Positions 15,699 through 22,939 of a stretch of 39,645 bases of DNA are shown piece after piece; position 1 is the stretch's first letter; the number at the start of each line of letters is the position of its first letter. The DNA comes from Parabacteroides distasonis (GTDB taxonomy: Bacteria > Bacteroidota > Bacteroidia > Bacteroidales > Tannerellaceae). Below the pieces are notes generated by a model that saw only the letters and a list, made by a program, of their open reading frames with translations, did no database searches and was not told the origin of the DNA. The translations under genes were made by a program, and so were the position numbers. The stretch is from positions 1-39,645 of the forward strand of contig NZ_SRYM01000035.1 of the NCBI RefSeq assembly GCF_004793765.1. Reading direction: 5' to 3'.

Positions 15699-18698
15699 AT
15701 GCAAAACAAAGGATTTGTAAAGGTCTTCGCGGTGTTACTTACGCTTGTCTGTTTGTTCTATTTGTCGTTCTCGTTCGTGACGCAACATTACAACAGTAAA
15801 GCCGCTGAGTATGCGGGTGGAGATCCTGCGAAAGAGAGTGCTTATTTAGACTCACTATCTACTCAGAAGGTGTGGTTAGGCTATACGCTTAAGCAATGCC
15901 GTGAAATGGAAATTAGTTTAGGTCTTGACTTAAAGGGCGGTATGAACGTTGTCCTTGAGTTGAATGTGGCGGATGTAATCCGTTCGTTGTCTAACAACAA
16001 CCAAGACGAGAATTTCAACAAGGCGTTGGATTTAGCTTATGCGCATCAAGCGACCAGCCAAAAAGATTTCATCGACCTTTTCGCTGAGGAGTATAAGAAG
16101 TTGGATAGCGGCGCACGTCTTTCCGCTATTTTCAGTACATTCGAGCTGAAAGATAAAATCACGCCCCAGAGTTCAGACGCTCAGGTTGTCTCTGTTTTGA
16201 AACAAGAGTTGCAGAGTGCGATTGATAACTCATTCAACGTATTGCGTACTCGTATCGACCGTTTTGGTGTGGTTTCTCCGAACATCCAACGTTTGGAGAC
16301 CGCAGGTCGTATCTTGGTTGAGTTGCCGGGTGTGAAAGAACCGGAACGTGTTCGTAAGTTGCTTCAAGGTAGCGCTAACTTGGAATTTTGGGAAACGTAT
16401 AAGTTGCCGGAAATCTATCAACAATTAGTTGCCGCTGATAATGTGTTGGCTACTATTCTAAGTAAGGAGGTTTCCGCTGATTCTGTAGTTACCGATAATG
16501 TTGAGAGAATCGCTGATGCCGCTGAAACGAATGTAAGCGAAGCTGATTCTTTATTGGCTGAGCTTGGTCAAAATAGTAAAGAGACTGAGGCTAACCAAAG
16601 TATGGAAGAGTTCGCTAAGCAACATCCATTATTTGCCTTATTGCAGATCAGCCAGTACAACGGTCAGTTGTCTCCGGGTTCTACGGTAGGTATCGCTCAT
16701 GCGAAAGATATGGATAAGATCAGCGAATACCTGAACATGAAACAAGTAAAAGAGGTATTGCCTCGTAACTTGGCTTTGAAATGGGGTGTTAAGGCGATTG
16801 ATGATAAGGAGCAGTTTTATGAGTTATATGCCTTGAAGGTAACGAACCGTGACGGAAGTCCTGCTTTAGGTGGTGACGTGGTAACAGATGCTAACGCAGA
16901 CTTTATGCAACAAGCCGGTCGTTCAGAGCAAATGGTTAACATGGTTATGAACGCCGAAGGTTCTAAGGCTTGGGCTCGTTTGACGAAAGAGAATATTGGT
17001 CGCCAGATCGCTATCGTTTTGGATGAGATGGTTTATTCTGCTCCGAACGTAAATGATGAGATCACGGGAGGCCGTTCACAAATCACCGGTCACTTTACAC
17101 CGGAAGAAGCGAAAGACTTAGCGAACGTATTGAAATCAGGTAAGATGGCTGCTTCCGTACATATCGTTCAGGAAGACGTTGTTGGTCCGTCATTAGGCCA
17201 AGAGGCTATTAATGCTGGTGTGATCTCTTTCGTGTTGGCATTGGTGCTGTTGATGATCTATATGTGTGCGTTCTATGGATTGGTACCGGGATTGATCGCC
17301 GATGGTGCTTTGGTATTGAACATTTTCTTCACGATGGGCATCCTTGCTTCTTTTCAAGCGGTTCTTACCTTGCCGGGTATTGCCGGTATGGTGTTGACGC
17401 TAGGTATGGCAGTCGATGCGAACGTATTGATCTATGAGCGTACGAAAGAGGAACTTCGTGCCGGTAAGTCTTTAGGAAAGGCGATTGCCGATGGTTACGG
17501 TAATGCGTTTTCTGCTATCTTCGACTCTAACTTGACATCTATCATTACCGGTATCGTGTTGTTCTATTTCGGTACAGGTCCAATCCGTGGTTTCGCTACG
17601 ACGATGATCATCGGTTTGTTCGCTTCCTTCCTTACAGCTGTGTTCTTGACGCGTATCGTTTATGAGGCATTGTTAGCGAAAGATAAATTGAAGAACGTGA
17701 CATTCACTACTTCTCTGACGAAAGATTTATTGACAAATCCGAAGATCAATTTCTTGGGTGCTCGCAAAGTCGGCTATTTGATTCCGGTGGCAATCATCGT
17801 CTTAGGTGCTATCTCCTTTATGACGATCGGTTTGAATAATGGTATCGATTTCACGGGTGGACGTAACTACGTGATCCGTTTCAATCAAGAGGTGAAGACA
17901 GACGATGTTCGTAGTATGTTGGACGCTCAGTTAGACGGTTCTGTTAGTGTTATCCAGATCGGTACGGCGGATCAAGTACGTGTGTCCACCAACTATAAGA
18001 TCGATGATAACGATCCTACGGTAGATCAAGAGATCGAGAATAAATTGTTTGAGGGCGTGAAATCCTTACTTCCGGAAGGAACTACATTGGATGAGTTCAC
18101 GACTACTTTCATACAAAGTTCACAGAAGGTGGGTCCTAGTATGGCAGACGATATTAAGAATAGCGCTATCTTGGCGGTAATCTTCGCCATGATCTGTATG
18201 GCCGCTTATATCCTGCTTCGTTTCCGTGATATATCGTTCTCTGTAGGTGCGTTCGCTTCCGTGGCAACGACAACGTTCTGTATCATCTCTTTCTATACCT
18301 TGTTATGGAAGGTTCTTCCGTTCTCAATGGAGGTAGACCAGACGTTTATCGCCGCTATCTTGACGATTATCGGTTACTCTATCAATGATACCGTGGTTGT
18401 ATTCGACCGTATCCGCGAGACGATCGCTTTGTATCCGAAGCGTGATCGTTATCAAGTGATCAATGATGCGTTGAACTCTACCTTATGTCGTACATTTAAT
18501 ACATCATTAACGACATTGGTGGTTGTATTGTGTATCTTCATCTTGGGTGGTAGCACGATTCGAAGCTTTACGTTCGCTATTTTATTAGGTATCATTATCG
18601 GTACATATTCTACCTTGTTCGTCGCTACTCCGATCGCTTACGAGTTGCAGAAGAAGAAGATCAATAAGAAAGCTGCTGCTGAGAAAGCAGGAAAATGA
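15699..18698 (+). CDS. secDF: Protein translocase SecDF fusion
   Basis: A 999-residue fusion of SecD and SecF, the proton-driven RND-like subunits that assist SecYEG export from the periplasmic side. The SecD half has the first TM helix (10-28), the conserved GLDLKGGMNVVLEL motif, a large periplasmic head containing the P1 domain and a Bacteroidota-type insertion (about 245-330), then a five-helix block with TLGMAVDANVLIYERTKEELR. The SecF half has NNGIDFTGGRNYVIRF and the matching GYSINDTVVVFDRIRE helix. The fusion is the normal form in Bacteroidales. It has its own promoter and a strong terminator. Confidence 0.97.
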   Translation: MQNKGFVKVFAVLLTLVCLFYLSFSFVTQHYNSKAAEYAGGDPAKESAYLDSLSTQKVWLGYTLKQCREMEISLGLDLKGGMNVVLELNVADVIRSLSNNNQDENFNKALDLAYAHQATSQKDFIDLFAEEYKKLDSGARLSAIFSTFELKDKITPQSSDAQVVSVLKQELQSAIDNSFNVLRTRIDRFGVVSPNIQRLETAGRILVELPGVKEPERVRKLLQGSANLEFWETYKLPEIYQQLVAADNVLATILSKEVSADSVVTDNVERIADAAETNVSEADSLLAELGQNSKETEANQSMEEFAKQHPLFALLQISQYNGQLSPGSTVGIAHAKDMDKISEYLNMKQVKEVLPRNLALKWGVKAIDDKEQFYELYALKVTNRDGSPALGGDVVTDANADFMQQAGRSEQMVNMVMNAEGSKAWARLTKENIGRQIAIVLDEMVYSAPNVNDEITGGRSQITGHFTPEEAKDLANVLKSGKMAASVHIVQEDVVGPSLGQEAINAGVISFVLALVLLMIYMCAFYGLVPGLIADGALVLNIFFTMGILASFQAVLTLPGIAGMVLTLGMAVDANVLIYERTKEELRAGKSLGKAIADGYGNAFSAIFDSNLTSIITGIVLFYFGTGPIRGFATTMIIGLFASFLTAVFLTRIVYEALLAKDKLKNVTFTTSLTKDLLTNPKINFLGARKVGYLIPVAIIVLGAISFMTIGLNNGIDFTGGRNYVIRFNQEVKTDDVRSMLDAQLDGSVSVIQIGTADQVRVSTNYKIDDNDPTVDQEIENKLFEGVKSLLPEGTTLDEFTTTFIQSSQKVGPSMADDIKNSAILAVIFAMICMAAYILLRFRDISFSVGAFASVATTTFCIISFYTLLWKVLPFSMEVDQTFIAAILTIIGYSINDTVVVFDRIRETIALYPKRDRYQVINDALNSTLCRTFNTSLTTLVVVLCIFILGGSTIRSFTFAILLGIIIGTYSTLFVATPIAYELQKKKINKKAAAEKAGK

Positions 18699-18724
18699 TA
18701 TATTCCTTTAAGGATTTTATGAAG

Positions 18725-18771
18725 ATCCTCTATCTTTCCCGTGTTAACGGAGAGATAGAGGATTTTTTTTT
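18725..18771 (+). terminator. Intrinsic terminator after secDF
   Basis: An 11-bp stem (ATCCTCTATCT at 18725-18735 with 18753-18763), an inner CCG/CGG pair and a run of nine T's. It isolates secDF from the capsule recombinase gene. Confidence 0.92.
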
Positions 18772-18798
18772 ATGTGTTAATTCTTAAGGAGATAAAGT

Positions 18799-19731
18799 AT
18801 GAATGAAAATGATTTTGTAGTGGGTGTACTTACGTATATCACCAACCTACGTGAGAAAAAGCGTTATTCCACGGCGAAGAGTTATCAAGATGCGTTGAGG
18901 TCGTTTAAATGTTTTTGTGGCCGGGAAGAGATTCCTTATGCGTATATTAATCGGGATACACTTTTGCGTTATCAATCTTGGTTGTTGGCCAAGGGATGTT
19001 CTCGTAACACGGTATCTACTTATATGCGTCGGATTCGTCATATCTATAATTTAGCCGTAGAGGTGGGTGAGGCTACCTATATTCCTCATTTGTTTAAGCA
19101 TGTGTTTACAGGAGTTGAGAGTAAACGTAAAAAGGCGTTGCCTTCGGAAAGCTTGCGTTTGCTGATGACAAGTCCGGTGACGGATCCGCAACAGAAAAGG
19201 ACCCAATCAGCCTTTTGCTTGATGTTTTTGTTTTGCGGGATGGCTTTCGTAGATTTGGCGCATTTGCGAAAGGAGGATATCAAGGAAGGGATCTTGTCTT
19301 ATTATAGGCAGAAAAGCGGATCCCTTATACAGGTGGAGATCCCAGCAGAGGCGCAACGACTACTGAATGAGTTGGCAGCCGATACAATCGAGGATTCGCC
19401 CTATCTATTTCCGTTTTTGAAGGGAATGAAGACCGGTGAGGATGCCTACAAGGAATATAATACCGTATTAGGAGGTTTTAACCGCAGATTGAAAACACTG
19501 TCGGAATCCATCGGTATTCGTACTCGGGTTACCTCATACACGATTCGTCACTCTTTCGCCACGACCTTGAAGGAGCAAAACGTACCGATTGAAATGATCA
19601 GTGAACTGTTAGGGCATAAATCCATCAAGACTACGCAAATATATTTGAAGAGTTTCTCTTTGGAAAAACTCTCGACTGTAAACAAACTTTGTTTCGAGAG
19701 TGTGTATAATTATGCGCCGAAAGTAGGGTGA
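18799..19731 (+). CDS. Mpi/Tsr-type tyrosine recombinase for the capsule promoter switch
   Basis: A 310-residue serine-free, tyrosine site-specific recombinase. The N-terminal SAM-like core-binding domain covers about 1-105, the catalytic domain about 110-300. Visible active-site residues are Lys172 (RQKSG hairpin), Arg250 (YTIRHSFAT), His273 (LGHKS) and nucleophile Tyr282 (TTQIYLKS). The canonical Arg I slot holds Ala149 (CGMAFVDLAHLRKED) and the HxxR His is Tyr247, variations seen in Bacteroides capsule invertases and IntDOT relatives. A strong AAGGAG ribosome site precedes the ATG. It lies directly before a segment bounded by inverted repeats and the UpxY gene, so it most likely inverts that promoter. 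Confidence 0.9.
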   Translation: MNENDFVVGVLTYITNLREKKRYSTAKSYQDALRSFKCFCGREEIPYAYINRDTLLRYQSWLLAKGCSRNTVSTYMRRIRHIYNLAVEVGEATYIPHLFKHVFTGVESKRKKALPSESLRLLMTSPVTDPQQKRTQSAFCLMFLFCGMAFVDLAHLRKEDIKEGILSYYRQKSGSLIQVEIPAEAQRLLNELAADTIEDSPYLFPFLKGMKTGEDAYKEYNTVLGGFNRRLKTLSESIGIRTRVTSYTIRHSFATTLKEQNVPIEMISELLGHKSIKTTQIYLKSFSLEKLSTVNKLCFESVYNYAPKVG

Positions 19732-19739
19732 AAAAAAGT

Positions 19740-19760
19740 ACGCTACTTGGCGAGTAGCGT
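19740..19760. repeat. Left inverted repeat of the invertible promoter segment (recombination site)
   Basis: GCTACTTGGCGAGTAGC (19742-19758) is an exact reverse complement of 20063-20079. The site is itself palindromic: ACGCTACT, spacer TGGCG, AGTAGCGT (19740-19760). That is the expected form for a tyrosine recombinase crossover site with two binding arms around a short core. It starts 8 bases after the recombinase stop codon. Confidence 0.9.
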
Positions 19761-19773
19761 TCATTTTATGCTG

Positions 19774-19807
19774 CAAATGTAGTAAAAAATAGCATAACAC
19801 AAGCAAA
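19774..19807 (-). promoter_or_regulatory. Leftward promoter inside the invertible segment
   Basis: Minus-strand TACATTTG -7 box (19774-19781), with TTTG 22 nt upstream (19804-19807). Spacing is slightly long, but the -7 box is exact. Predicted start is near 19767, reading through the left repeat into the 3' end of the recombinase gene on the opposite strand. Confidence 0.6.
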
Positions 19808-19950
19808 AATTAGGCTTTGTTTGTGTTTCAACCTTGATTCTCTTTAAATCTTCGTTCTTATTTCTGATGTATAGACATGGCAATAGAAACGAAATGGCTT
19901 CGTGTTTCCGAAATCATTGCGTTATCCGAAGTAAATTCTACATATATCAT

Positions 19951-20041
19951 GTAGAGACAGAGCATGCTCCATCTCCCACCGCCTAATAGTAACTTAAAAT
20001 ACCATTTTGAGGGAATGAGACGGAGCATGCTCCGTCTCTAC
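19951..20041. repeat. Pair of palindromic GGAGCATGCTCC repeats (REP/MITE-like)
   Basis: Arms 19951-19975 and 20017-20041 are inverted copies (23 of 25 match) of a sequence centred on GAGCATGCTC. The right copy contains a perfect 22-bp palindrome (20017-20038). The spacer is 41 nt. The whole unit lies inside the invertible segment but is distinct from the recombination sites. It resembles a dispersed intergenic palindrome; copy number elsewhere cannot be judged. Confidence 0.75.
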
Positions 20042-20062
20042 AACTAAACTCCTCTTGTTAAG

Positions 20063-20079
20063 GCTACTCGCCAAGTAGC
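20063..20079. repeat. Right inverted repeat of the invertible promoter segment (recombination site)
   Basis: GCTACTCGCCAAGTAGC, the exact reverse complement of 19742-19758: 6-bp arms GCTACT/AGTAGC around the spacer CGCCA. Recombination with the left site would invert the 304 bp between them. It lies 113 bases upstream of the UpxY ATG, so it would be transcribed as a hairpin in the ON state. Confidence 0.9.
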
Positions 20080-20192
20080 ATGAATATTGAAGGGATGCAA
20101 ATTTTCAGTAATTCCTTTTTGTTTTTATATAATTGTTTGTTTATCAGGATATTATAGAGGTGTCTTGATAAGGCCCTGAATTATCTTCCTCA

Positions 20193-21290
20193 ATGGATAT
20201 CGTGACAAGTAATAGCTCAGATAGAGCTATGATGCATATACGCAATCGCCGTAGTCAGGAGGCTGTACGCTGGTACGTACTGACACTTCCTACTGCCGTT
20301 GGGGGACGTGACAGGATCTATTCGTCAAAAGGATTAGATGCCGAGCTTTCTCGTCGTAAACGTTGTGGGGAACCCTTGTTCGAGTACTTTGCTCCCTCAT
20401 ATGTCGAAGCTCGTAAGGTGGGAGGCAAGATGGTCAATACGAGGAAGCCTCTTTTGTACAACTATGTGTTTATTCATGCTTCGGAGAATGAGATTTTCCG
20501 TTTGAAACGTATCATGCCCTTGTATAATCTTCTTCCTCGGGTTTCCGTGGGCGAACACTCTTATTTCCCTTACCTGTCGGATCGTGAGATGGAGACCTTA
20601 CGTTGGATGGCAGAATCTTATTCCAATGAGCTTCCGGTGTACGTACCGGATAGCGGTCGCTTGCTGAAAGGTGACCGTGTACGTATCACCTCGGGTTCTT
20701 TCATGGGGATGGAGGCTGAGGTGGTGGTACAACCGGGTGGAGGTCATAAGGATGTCATGGTACGTATCCTTGATTGTATGTGGGTTCCTCTATTTGAGGT
20801 AAGGCAAGGCGAGTATGAGCTGGTCGAGTTGAATACGAAAGGCAAGCACGTTTATACCCATTTGGATAACGATCGTTTATCGGAAGGTATGCACAAGGCG
20901 TTGGGGCGTTATTATCTCTCGGGCAAATTGGGAAAGGAAGACGAGCTTCTGGTTCGTGAGGTGCTGAAGGGCTATGCTTCCCTTCGTGTGGAGACCGACG
21001 TGATGCGTTGTAAGGTTTACTCATTACTCCTTCCGGCCTATAAGCTGTTGGAGCAGGAAGAGGAGTTTGAACGCTTGCATTCCACCCTACGTAATATGCT
21101 TCCATTGGTTAAGGCAGTGAATTCTCGTGCCTTACTGCTCGTCACGCTTTACGGCTGCACGAATAGCAACCTGTATTACCGTATGGCGCATGAGCTGGTA
21201 GATCCCTGGCGTGATGATCCTTCGCCTAAAAGAAGCAAAGCCTTGTTGATACAGCGTTTACACGATTACGATATTTGGCTAAAACATTAA
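20193..21290 (+). CDS. UpxY-family NusG-like transcription antiterminator with a long C-terminal extension
   Basis: A 365-residue NusG paralogue that should keep RNA polymerase elongating through the long capsule operon. The NGN domain (about 27-140) begins RWYVLTLPT and includes ARKVGGKMVNTRKPLLYNYVFI; the KOW domain (about 160-200) has LLKGDRVRITSGSFMGMEAEVVV and ends FEVRQGEYELVEL. Typical UpxY proteins are about 170-200 residues. Here some 150 further residues (about 212-365) form a helical region beginning THLDNDRLSEGMHKALGRYYLSGK. Being the first gene after the invertible promoter fits UpxY. The role of the extension is unknown; it may contribute locus specificity or carry an inhibitor-like function. 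Confidence 0.88.
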   Translation: MDIVTSNSSDRAMMHIRNRRSQEAVRWYVLTLPTAVGGRDRIYSSKGLDAELSRRKRCGEPLFEYFAPSYVEARKVGGKMVNTRKPLLYNYVFIHASENEIFRLKRIMPLYNLLPRVSVGEHSYFPYLSDREMETLRWMAESYSNELPVYVPDSGRLLKGDRVRITSGSFMGMEAEVVVQPGGGHKDVMVRILDCMWVPLFEVRQGEYELVELNTKGKHVYTHLDNDRLSEGMHKALGRYYLSGKLGKEDELLVREVLKGYASLRVETDVMRCKVYSLLLPAYKLLEQEEEFERLHSTLRNMLPLVKAVNSRALLLVTLYGCTNSNLYYRMAHELVDPWRDDPSPKRSKALLIQRLHDYDIWLKH

Positions 21291-21303
21291 ATAGTAGACT
21301 GTC

Positions 21304-21693
21304 ATGAGAAAGGAAAGCGAAACTCCCTCCGGTATCCGTTTGATGCTATTGCTGAAAGAGCATTTGAGAGAGATCATGGATCGTGAGTGTACGAATCAGG
21401 CCTCGATCCATTTATATTGTACGGGATCTTATTGGGTTGCGTTCGAACGTTCCGCTTATCAATTGCGTCGTGCCTTTCCGGATAGTGAGATTACGCCGAT
21501 GCGCCTGTACGCTTATCCTTTTCCGGTTGTCATGGTTTCCGTAACGGATCGTTCCCTTCGTTTGTATGAACGAAAACATATAGCTAAGCAGAACGGGGCG
21601 GATTACAAGTTATTAACTGTACCAGAACTCTCCGCTCCCGCCTACCAAGCGTGGCATACGAGGGAGGTGAAGGGACTCCCTGCGTTAAACTAA
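21304..21693 (+). CDS. Unknown small protein in the position usually held by UpxZ
   Basis: A 129-residue soluble protein starting 13 bases after the antiterminator gene and so co-transcribed with it. It has a basic helical N-terminus (LMLLLKEHLREIMDREC), a central beta-rich stretch (ASIHLYCTGSYWVAFERSAYQLRRAF, then MRLYAYPFPVVMVSVTDRSL) and a C-terminal segment ending HTREVKGLPALN. I recognise no family. In Bacteroides the second gene is commonly upxZ, an inhibitor of non-cognate UpxY proteins, but I see no convincing similarity, so that role is only positional inference. Its 3' end overlaps the convergent amidase gene by 4 bases. Confidence 0.78.
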   Translation: MRKESETPSGIRLMLLLKEHLREIMDRECTNQASIHLYCTGSYWVAFERSAYQLRRAFPDSEITPMRLYAYPFPVVMVSVTDRSLRLYERKHIAKQNGADYKLLTVPELSAPAYQAWHTREVKGLPALN

Positions 21694-22100
21694 TCGGAAA
21701 ACTCGTTCACGACATTAAAACAGGGACAGGATTTCGATGGGTCCAAGTCTTGATGTCCCACGATTAGGGCTTTGGGGAATCGCTGATGCAATTCACGAAG
21801 CAAACCCTGTAGGGCTTCTCGTTGGGCTTCCGTTCGGGTATCCATGGGAGTCTTTCCATCGTTGGCGAGTCCTCCGATATAGCAAACCCCGATACTGTAC
21901 CGATTGTGGTTCTTACAGTGAGCGCCCACTTGTTCAAGGGGCCTACCGGTCTCGATCGTACCATCGGTCGGGATGACAAAGTGATATCCGCAGCCTTTCC
22001 AGCCGAGAGAGCGATGCAGATGGTCGATGTCCATCATCCGTAAAGTGCTGCCCTGCCTATTGGCAGAGCAATGCACGATAATCAGCGTGATGGTTCTCAT
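21690..22100 (-). CDS. N-acetylmuramoyl-L-alanine amidase (amidase_2/PGRP fold), phage-lysin-like
   Basis: A 136-residue enzyme predicted to cut the lactyl-amide bond of peptidoglycan. Zinc ligands are visible: His10 in LIIVHCSAN, the His of IVGHQDLDP and the Cys of KSCPCFNV; the catalytic GYHFVI tyrosine is also present. There is no signal peptide. The start at 22100 was chosen because its ATG overlaps the TGA of the upstream 33-residue membrane peptide (ATGA), which is classic translational coupling; an in-frame ATG 3 codons earlier is less likely. It runs antisense to the capsule operon. Such amidases are common at the head of Bacteroidales capsule loci. Confidence 0.9.
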   Translation of the reverse strand: MRTITLIIVHCSANRQGSTLRMMDIDHLHRSLGWKGCGYHFVIPTDGTIETGRPLEQVGAHCKNHNRYSIGVCYIGGLANDGKTPMDTRTEAQREALQGLLRELHQRFPKALIVGHQDLDPSKSCPCFNVVNEFSD

Positions 22101-22198
22101 CCGATCCAACCGCTAGCGGCTCCACCGGCGGCACCGGTGATGACCAGTTCGACAATACGGATGATGTAGAGTAATAGCTTTTTCCAGTTTGTTTTCAT
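22097..22198 (-). CDS. Smalltalk-family membrane micropeptide
   Basis: A 33-residue peptide, MKTNWKKLLLYIIRIV then ELVITGAAGGAASGWIG: a short basic N-terminus, one transmembrane helix and a Gly/Ala-rich C-terminus. This matches the pattern of the 'smalltalk' proteins annotated next to amidases in Bacteroidales. The longer in-frame ORF upstream has no protein-like character. Its stop overlaps the amidase start (ATGA), so the two are translated together. Function is unknown; a holin-like or membrane-anchoring role is speculation. Confidence 0.8.
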   Translation of the reverse strand: MKTNWKKLLLYIIRIVELVITGAAGGAASGWIG

Positions 22199-22276
22199 AC
22201 CTGTTGTTAAATAAATGATTAATAATTTCATATAAGATACATTGGTGTTATATGTGCTGAATAATAGCTGACAATG

Positions 22277-22309
22277 CGAAGATAGCATCGGAGATCGGGT
22301 GAATGCAAA
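22277..22309 (-). promoter_or_regulatory. Promoter for the smalltalk/amidase pair
   Basis: On the minus strand TTTG (22306-22309), a 21-nt spacer, and TATCTTCG (22277-22284; one mismatch to TAnnTTTG). It would give a leader of about 70 nt before the smalltalk ATG, making the pair independent of the capsule promoter. Confidence 0.5.
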
Positions 22310-22398
22310 TCGATTGATATCGGTTGACTGGTGGCTGATTGTTGGTTGATTAACCGAGGATATAATCAAGTAAAATGCGTCCAATAAGACGGTAAGAC

Positions 22399-22833
22399 AT
22401 GGAAATGAAGGAAGATAAAAATGTGGTGATAAATATCTATGGCGGTACCCAACAGATACTGCCTAATGCCACGCAAGCCGTCCAGCATTTCTACGGAGCG
22501 GATATCTCCCGGGATGTTTTCAGGGAAGGGGCGTTGAGCAGACAGGAACTCTCACCGGAGGCCAAGCGTTTGTCTGCCTATATAAATAATGTAGAGGAGT
22601 TGGGGGTGTACCTGACTCGGCTGTCTGGTTGTATCACGGCTTCGGAACTGGCGTTGGTAGTGGTCAGCATGGTAGAGAACAGGACGGGGGTCAGCAAGGA
22701 GCTGATGGTACGTGAGAGCTTTATCAGGCTACTCCTGCCGCTTACTCCGGGGATTACGAGCGGCCGGTCTATTGATAACATCCGTGCCCGTATCAATGAC
22801 GCATGGGCGAGAAGACCTAAAAAAGTATCTTAG
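22399..22833 (+). CDS. Unknown protein with an IYGGxQQILPNATQAVQ N-terminal motif
   Basis: A 144-residue soluble protein. The N-terminus reads NVVINIYGGTQQILPNATQAVQHFYG; the remainder (about 50-144) is helical, with SPEAKRLSAYINNVEELGVYLTRL and a basic tail ending RRPKKVS. I do not recognise a named family. The same N-terminal motif recurs in the next small gene (FHIYGGYVQILPNATHAIQ), so the two are partial paralogues. The last codons and stop are part of a perfect hairpin (22822-22863). It may be a capsule-locus regulator given its position, but that is inference. Confidence 0.78.
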   Translation: MEMKEDKNVVINIYGGTQQILPNATQAVQHFYGADISRDVFREGALSRQELSPEAKRLSAYINNVEELGVYLTRLSGCITASELALVVVSMVENRTGVSKELMVRESFIRLLLPLTPGITSGRSIDNIRARINDAWARRPKKVS

Positions 22834-22863
22834 GTGACTTTCGTCATGCACCTAAGATACTTT
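22822..22863 (+). terminator. Perfect 15-bp hairpin at the 3' end of the 144-residue gene
   Basis: AAAGTATCTTAGGTG (22822-22836, containing the stop codon) pairs exactly with CACCTAAGATACTTT (22849-22863), leaving a 12-nt loop. Only three T's follow, so it may be a pause, attenuation or processing site rather than a full terminator. Confidence 0.6.
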
Positions 22864-22909
22864 GCCGATTCACTTAAGATACTTGGTCGACACACCTAAG
22901 ATACTTTGG
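22849..22909 (+). repeat. Three 16-17-bp direct repeats with exact 22-bp period
   Basis: CAC(C/T)TAAGATACTT(T/G)G begins at 22849, 22871 and 22893. The period of exactly 22 bp is two helical turns, so equivalent bases face the same side of the DNA. The first copy also forms the right arm of the hairpin ending the upstream gene. The array sits in the 106-bp gap before the next gene. Confidence 0.85.
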
Positions 22910-22939
22910 AATAAATAACCTTATTGAAAAAATTACGAT

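Larger units (their letters stand above)
19759..20062. promoter_or_regulatory. Phase-variable invertible promoter segment, sequenced in the OFF orientation
   Basis: A 304-bp segment enclosed by 17-bp perfect inverted repeats, between the recombinase and the UpxY gene. It has no gene. The only clear promoter-like element reads leftward (minus strand): TTTG (19804-19807) or TTG in CTTGTG, then TACATTTG (19774-19781). In this orientation transcription would run toward the recombinase, not into the capsule genes. Inversion would place the -7 box near 20040-20047, reading rightward, about 145 bases before the UpxY ATG. The segment also contains a pair of palindromic repeats (19951-20041). The arrangement matches the phase-variable capsule promoters of Bacteroides. 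Confidence 0.85.

Noticed and set aside
22849-22909. Short direct repeats considered as a CRISPR array
   Set aside because: Only three 16-17-bp copies with ~6-bp gaps; the spacers are far too short, and there are no cas genes in the window.
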